NCBI RefSeq assembly: GCF_020740795.1
Contig: NC_067290.1
Coordinates: forward strand, 19,229,001 to 19,293,000
DNA: 64,000 nucleotides
Source of the DNA: Apus apus
Taxonomy: Eukaryota > Chordata > Aves > Apodiformes > Apodidae
Reading direction: 5' to 3'
Of the stretch, positions 63,258-64,000 are shown piece after piece. The notes under the pieces were generated by a model that was not told where the DNA came from, made no database searches, and saw only the letters and a program-made list of their open reading frames with translations. Each line of letters begins with the position of its first letter. Positions within the stretch are counted from its first letter, which is position 1. The translations under genes and the position numbers were made by a program.

Positions 63258-64000
63258 GCTAGACCAACTAAAGCAAAACATAAGAAAGGAACAGAGCAGA
63301 GGTGCGGAAGGGTCCAAACTCAGCTGCAGTTGGTAGGAAGAATGAGCAGCAGTTCCCTGATGCCTCTACATTTCTTCATGTTGATGCATTCCTGAAGGGC
63401 AGTGACTGGCAGACCCAGACACATCATTTAATGTTATTAGTAGTCATTCATAGAATTCAATTGATTTCATATTTTAATCAGTCATCACTCCTCTTTAAAA
63501 GCAAGTGCTCACTTGAAAGGTCAGGATCCCTGCTTCCTCTGTATATCTTGCTCAAGTTTTCCCTTGGAACACAGAACTGCATCTCACTGCACAGTTTGAA
63601 AACCCTTCTCCAAAAAACAACTTACCTGTGCAGTCTGAGAGTGCAGAGAAAGGTCTGTGGGTGTCACAAGTAAAGCACTGGGCTGTAGAGGCAGGTCAGA
63701 TCTTCCAGGAATATAGTTAATGGTGCAGGTTTGCTTCAGTTTGCTAACTTTGGAAACTACCATCGCTGTCAGGAAGTTCATCTCTGCAAATAACAAGAAA
63801 TAGACACTTTTTACGCTGTAGCCCAAAGTCTGCAAGTGGAAAGCTTGCCAATGTCAGTGACCAAGGTCCTTTACTCTTCCCCTGAGCTTTGTGTGAACAA
63901 TGAAAATTCAACCCTTATGTGACTGATGATAAAGCCACGAGATCTTCCTCCTTAAAACAGATACTTATTTTCTTTGAAATACATTATTTTGACTTTTGTA

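Larger units (their letters stand above)
59088..64000 (+). other. CNTN6: Next CNTN6 intron, incomplete
   Basis: From the donor GTGAAG to the window edge, at least 4.9 kb. I looked for the expected continuation of Ig1 (a tryptophan shortly after the YYR, then a DxGxYxC block) in all plus frames and saw none, so the next exon is likely outside. It contains an (AT)n microsatellite and A/C-rich low-complexity DNA, otherwise nothing I can name. Confidence 0.7.

Noticed and set aside
59088-64000. Search for the next contactin exon (rest of Ig1)
   Set aside because: No plus-strand frame shows the expected tryptophan and DxGxYxC block next to an acceptor, so none was called.
1-64000. Endogenous retrovirus, tRNA, CRISPR or bacterial-type operon
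   Set aside because: No LTR pair, primer-binding site, gag/pol/env-like translation, cloverleaf, regularly spaced repeat array or gene cluster was seen by eye. A profile search would be decisive.

Overview
The window looks like nuclear DNA from a bird, or less likely another sauropsid. The basis is three degraded CR1 retrotransposon pieces of avian type (1839-2045 +, 3141-3862 -, about 40048-40670 +), AT-rich and CpG-poor background, very low gene density, and spliced coding sequence with GT-AG junctions. No bacterial, plasmid or phage feature is visible. No endogenous retrovirus, tRNA, rRNA or CRISPR array was recognised.

One protein-coding gene can be supported: the 5' part of a contactin on the + strand, most probably CNTN6 (contactin-6, NB-3), a GPI-anchored neural adhesion molecule. 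A signal-peptide exon (34313-34447, ATG at 34393) and the following exon, which opens the first immunoglobulin domain (58961-59087), join in phase (phase-1 intron of 24,513 bp). Together they read without gaps against the start of human CNTN6 as I recall it. The second exon ends in phase 2 at a GTGAAG donor. The next coding exon was not found in the remaining 4.9 kb and probably lies to the right of the window.

Layout: 1 to about 7.1 kb is flanking or intergenic DNA with two CR1 fragments. At about 7.15-7.39 kb there is a plausible promoter and untranslated first exon: an E2F-like GGCGGGAAA, a TATA-like GATAAAAG, a CpG-enriched stretch and a TCT|GTAAGTA donor. Assigning it to CNTN6 is inference. 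Further CpG-enriched patches lie at about 6.1, 8.2-8.36 and 9.3-9.54 kb. From 7.4 to 34.3 kb is putative intron 1. From 34.4 to 58.96 kb is the intron between the coding exons, holding the third CR1 piece and simple repeats. From 59.09 kb to the end is part of the next intron.

The most unusual non-coding structures are a perfect 30-bp palindrome inside a roughly 70-bp imperfect hairpin at 36478-36547, and two more hairpin-like segments of similar flavour at 18809-18875 and 22015-22093. They look like relics of an ancient amniote non-autonomous DNA-transposon family. A 17-codon upstream reading frame overlaps the contactin start codon. I did not find evidence for a previously undescribed biological system.
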